Source of the DNA: Coprococcus phoceensis | Lineage (GTDB): Bacteria > Bacillota > Clostridia > Lachnospirales > Lachnospiraceae | DNA length: 64,000 nt | NCBI RefSeq assembly: GCF_900104635.1 | Contig: NZ_FNWC01000007.1 | Location: forward strand, 2,393,421-2,457,420 | Direction: 5' to 3' | In this document: one piece after another, positions 61,501 to 64,000 of the stretch | Layout of the letters: the number at the start of each line of letters is the position of its first letter | How positions within the stretch are numbered: position 1 is the stretch's first letter | Made by a program: the position numbers and the translations under genes | The notes under the pieces: generated by a model | What the model was told of the DNA's origin: nothing | Database searches by the model: none | Seen by the model: the letters and a program-made list of their open reading frames with translations, nothing else

Positions 61501-64000
61501 CTCTTTTGGAAAAACAAGATATCAGCACTGACTTCTGTTCCCGCATTTGCCTTAAAAGCTGTGTTCGGCAGTCGGATTGCTCCCAACAGATCTGCCCGCT
61601 CTGCCAGATATTTCCGGACTTCCGGTGACGCCTTATCCATAGTTCCCTTTGTTGTGATCAGTGCCGCCACACCACCTGGACGTAACTGATCTATAGTCTT
61701 GGCGAGAAAGTAATCATGGATCATGAAATTGTAGCGATCATACTGACGGTCATTGACCTTGTATGCACCAAATGGCACATTTCCAATCGCCACATCAAAA
61801 AAATCATTAGGATAATCTGTCTTCTCAAAACCTTTGATCTGAATATTGGCATCTGTATAGAGCAGCTTTGCAATTCTACCGCTGATACTGTCCAGTTCCA
61901 CACCATAAAGTTTGGACTGATTTAGATTCTCTGGAAGCATTCCAAAGAAGTTCCCGACTCCCATAGACGGCTCCAGGATATTTCCTTTTGTAAATCCCAG
62001 ATTCTCCAACACCTGATACATACTTTCAATCACAATCGGCTGTGTATAATGAGCATTTAAGGTGGAAGCTCTGGCTGCAGCATATTCCTCTGGTGTAAGA
62101 ACCGTCTTTAATTCCAAATATTCTGTCTCCCATGCAGCTTTTGTCTCATCAAATGCATCTGCAAGACCTCCCCAGCCAACGTACCTGGATAAGATTTCCT
62201 GTTCTTCCGGTGTTGCATTGCGGTTCTCATCCTCACATTTCTTTAACAACTGGATAGCCATGATATTTGCTCGGAATTTCTCCTTCGGTGTTCCCTGTCC
62301 AAGTTCATCATCTGTGATACGGAAGTTCGTTGCTGGAATCGGTTCTGCTATTCCGTTAATCTCTTCCAAAGATTCTTTTTCTTCCGATACCTCAACTTCT
62401 CCAGATAATTCTTTTTCTTTTTTATCATAATCTGTCCACACACGTTGAGAAATAGCAGTAAAATACGAGGACTCTTCCTCCATAATTTCTTCCCTGATTT
62501 CACGTAATTCATCTAAGGTATCCGCATTTACAGTTTTGTTGTGATAATGATAATAAAGTACTTCTTGTCCGAGTTTTACATCCAGACGTTCCAATTCTTG
62601 TGTTGACATTCGATTCCAAATATCATCTTTTTCCGTATGAATCGTGAAACCTTCTCCATCATCATGATATTCTAATGTGTATTGAAGTCGATTCTCTTCT
62701 CCCTTAACTTTGCAATCAAAATCATGGATTGTTGTTCTGGTACCGGACATATATTCTGAATCAACTAATTGCAAATCCATTATATCTTCAGCGGTCAAAG
62801 CATCCTGCTCCAGCTGTTCTCCTAACATCTGCTGTGCCGCTTCCAAATCTGCCAATCTTTGTGCTTCCTGACGCTCTTCGTACTTTTCCATTTCTTCCGG
62901 TGACAAATAATCATCTGTGCGGATTAACTGACGAACACGTTCTGCAACTTTGTTCCACTTTAATAAAACTTCTACCTCTGGACTGCCAATTTTCCCTTTT
63001 GCAAGTTTTAATCCTTTTGCATCATGGGATGCGTCGGAAGCATCTGCTCCTGGTATTCCGGGTGAAGAACCACCTGTTCCATACTCATTTTTCAGGAATT
63101 CAGCTGCATCTTTCATATCATGGTGCTCCATGAAATATTCATAAATCCGGTTACGTCCTCCGGCAGTAATGCCGCCTCTTCTTAACACTGCATCTATTTC
63201 ATCCTGTGTGATAAAGGATAGCGCCGGCCGCTCTACCTTGAATTGCTGATCCACCCAGGAAAAATCTCTCTGGAGGTCACGAAAGCGCTGAAAATACACT
63301 GGATTGTGCTGTATTTCCCAGCGATGATAATCTTCTGGATTCTTTTCCATATCTTCCTGAAGCCATTCAAAACGATAGGCTGTCGCAGCTGCTTCCTCCG
63401 GTTCTGTCCAAGCCGCCCCCACCACGTCCCGCCAGTCAGAATAAGACAACTGCTCTTCTCTGTTTCTGCTCGTATCACGGAAATGGAGTGCCAGAAGATC
63501 TGTCATTTCTTTCTGTTCCTGCTCGATAGCATTATTGGAGATAAGATTATCAACGTAATTTCCCTCCTCATACATATCCTGGATCCTGTCAGCAGCTTCT
63601 TCCCACGTAACGATACGGTCAAAGTTTCTTCTTGCAGAGTCACCTCTCCGGATACGAATACCATCGTTGTCGTACCAGATACTGATTTTCTGACCATCTA
63701 TGGTAAATCCTTTTCCTCCAGTACCATATTCATCTTTCAGGAAGCTTTGCTTTTCTTCATTATCCAGACCTTCGATCAATCTTGCAGTAATGTGAAACAG
63801 TGTATTTTTCTGTCCGCTTCCTGTTCTGAGAATATCGTCTACCACTTCATCCGAAATAAGAAAAGCGGCTGGCTGTTCTAATGCAGCTGCCGCTTTCCTT
63901 ATTTCTCCTAACTGTTCCTCTTCTGTTGGGAACAGGCTTAACTGTAAATAATCTCCTGAATCACCAGCTCCTCTGCCTGTGCCTTGATCTGGTTCATGTG
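58547..64000 (-). CDS. Giant N6-adenine methyltransferase/SNF2 helicase, 5' exon (start outside window)
   Basis: The frame is open from the right edge ([20 protein letters not shown]) to the intron, more than 1800 codons. It starts with two repeats around [12 protein letters not shown] and [13 protein letters not shown], each followed by a Trp-rich W...VA.R. helix. The methyltransferase has [20 protein letters not shown] (motif I) and [15 protein letters not shown] (NPPF-like motif IV with Val). The helicase has [38 protein letters not shown] and [14 protein letters not shown]. It is a hallmark cargo of large Firmicutes conjugative elements and probably protects incoming element DNA. Beyond the intron it continues at 55788. 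Confidence 0.9.

Noticed and set aside
1..64000. CRISPR arrays, tRNA or rRNA genes
   Set aside because: No regularly spaced repeats, and no cloverleaf or rRNA signature sequences were recognised on either strand.

Overview
The window reads as low-GC Firmicutes DNA, most likely from a gut Lachnospiraceae-type clostridium. The evidence is AGGAGG-type ribosome sites almost everywhere, TTG/GTG starts, TnpV/DUF5348/DUF6870/YodL-type mobile-element proteins, large serine recombinases, an agr system and an MptD-type ECF transporter. I see no rRNA, tRNA, CRISPR array or clear housekeeping gene. The whole window is accessory DNA: a pile-up of integrative and mobilizable elements and their cargo, in all stages of decay.

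Region 1 (1-9.2 kb, all minus strand) is an integrative mobilizable element. From right to left it has a truncated tyrosine integrase, a ribbon-helix-helix mobilization protein, a RecA-fold ATPase, small accessory proteins, a MobA/MobL relaxase with a candidate oriT, TnpV, a small resolvase, and a restriction-modification cargo (split adenine methyltransferase plus GIY-YIG/helicase protein). Region 2 (9.2-25.1 kb) is a second element that seems to have cut the integrase. It has three tandem large serine recombinases, DUF6870, a PemK/MazF-type toxin, a sigma factor, an XRE regulator with two matching operators, and a PD-(D/E)XK nuclease. It also has an SOS-like module (self-cleaving S24 repressor, LexA-type HTH, Y-family polymerase) and its own oriT-mobC-relaxase set.

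Region 3 (25.4-33.1 kb) starts with a membrane XRE regulator and a broken transposase. It then holds a compact bacteriocin-like system: two paralogous precursor peptides with an AG-type leader, a C39-peptidase ABC exporter, and a divergent permease-ATPase-permease ABC operon that is a candidate immunity pump. Region 4 (33.1-36.3 kb) is a graveyard of element fragments: XRE, relaxase, IS30, YodL-type protein, HD-GYP and ParM.

Region 5 (36.3-51.7 kb) is a decayed metallophore locus resembling equibactin/yersiniabactin-type loci. It has a DtxR-type regulator, an ECF A-T-S set, two fused ABC proteins, a TetR regulator, alpha/beta hydrolases, remnants of an aryl-acid ligase and an NRPS methyltransferase, a PPTase, a type II thioesterase and a frameshifted serine O-acetyltransferase. 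It continues directly into a complete agrBDCA quorum-sensing system. Three copies of the inverted repeat GTTAG-N6-CTAAC sit 15-20 bases upstream of the agr, biosynthesis and transport operons and suggest shared control. The assembly-line core is deleted, so synthesis is probably lost while uptake and quorum sensing look intact.

Region 6 (51.9-64 kb) is the left part of a large conjugative element: a YodL-type accessory protein and a giant methyltransferase/SNF2 helicase. The helicase is interrupted by a complete group II intron whose exact excision would restore the reading frame.
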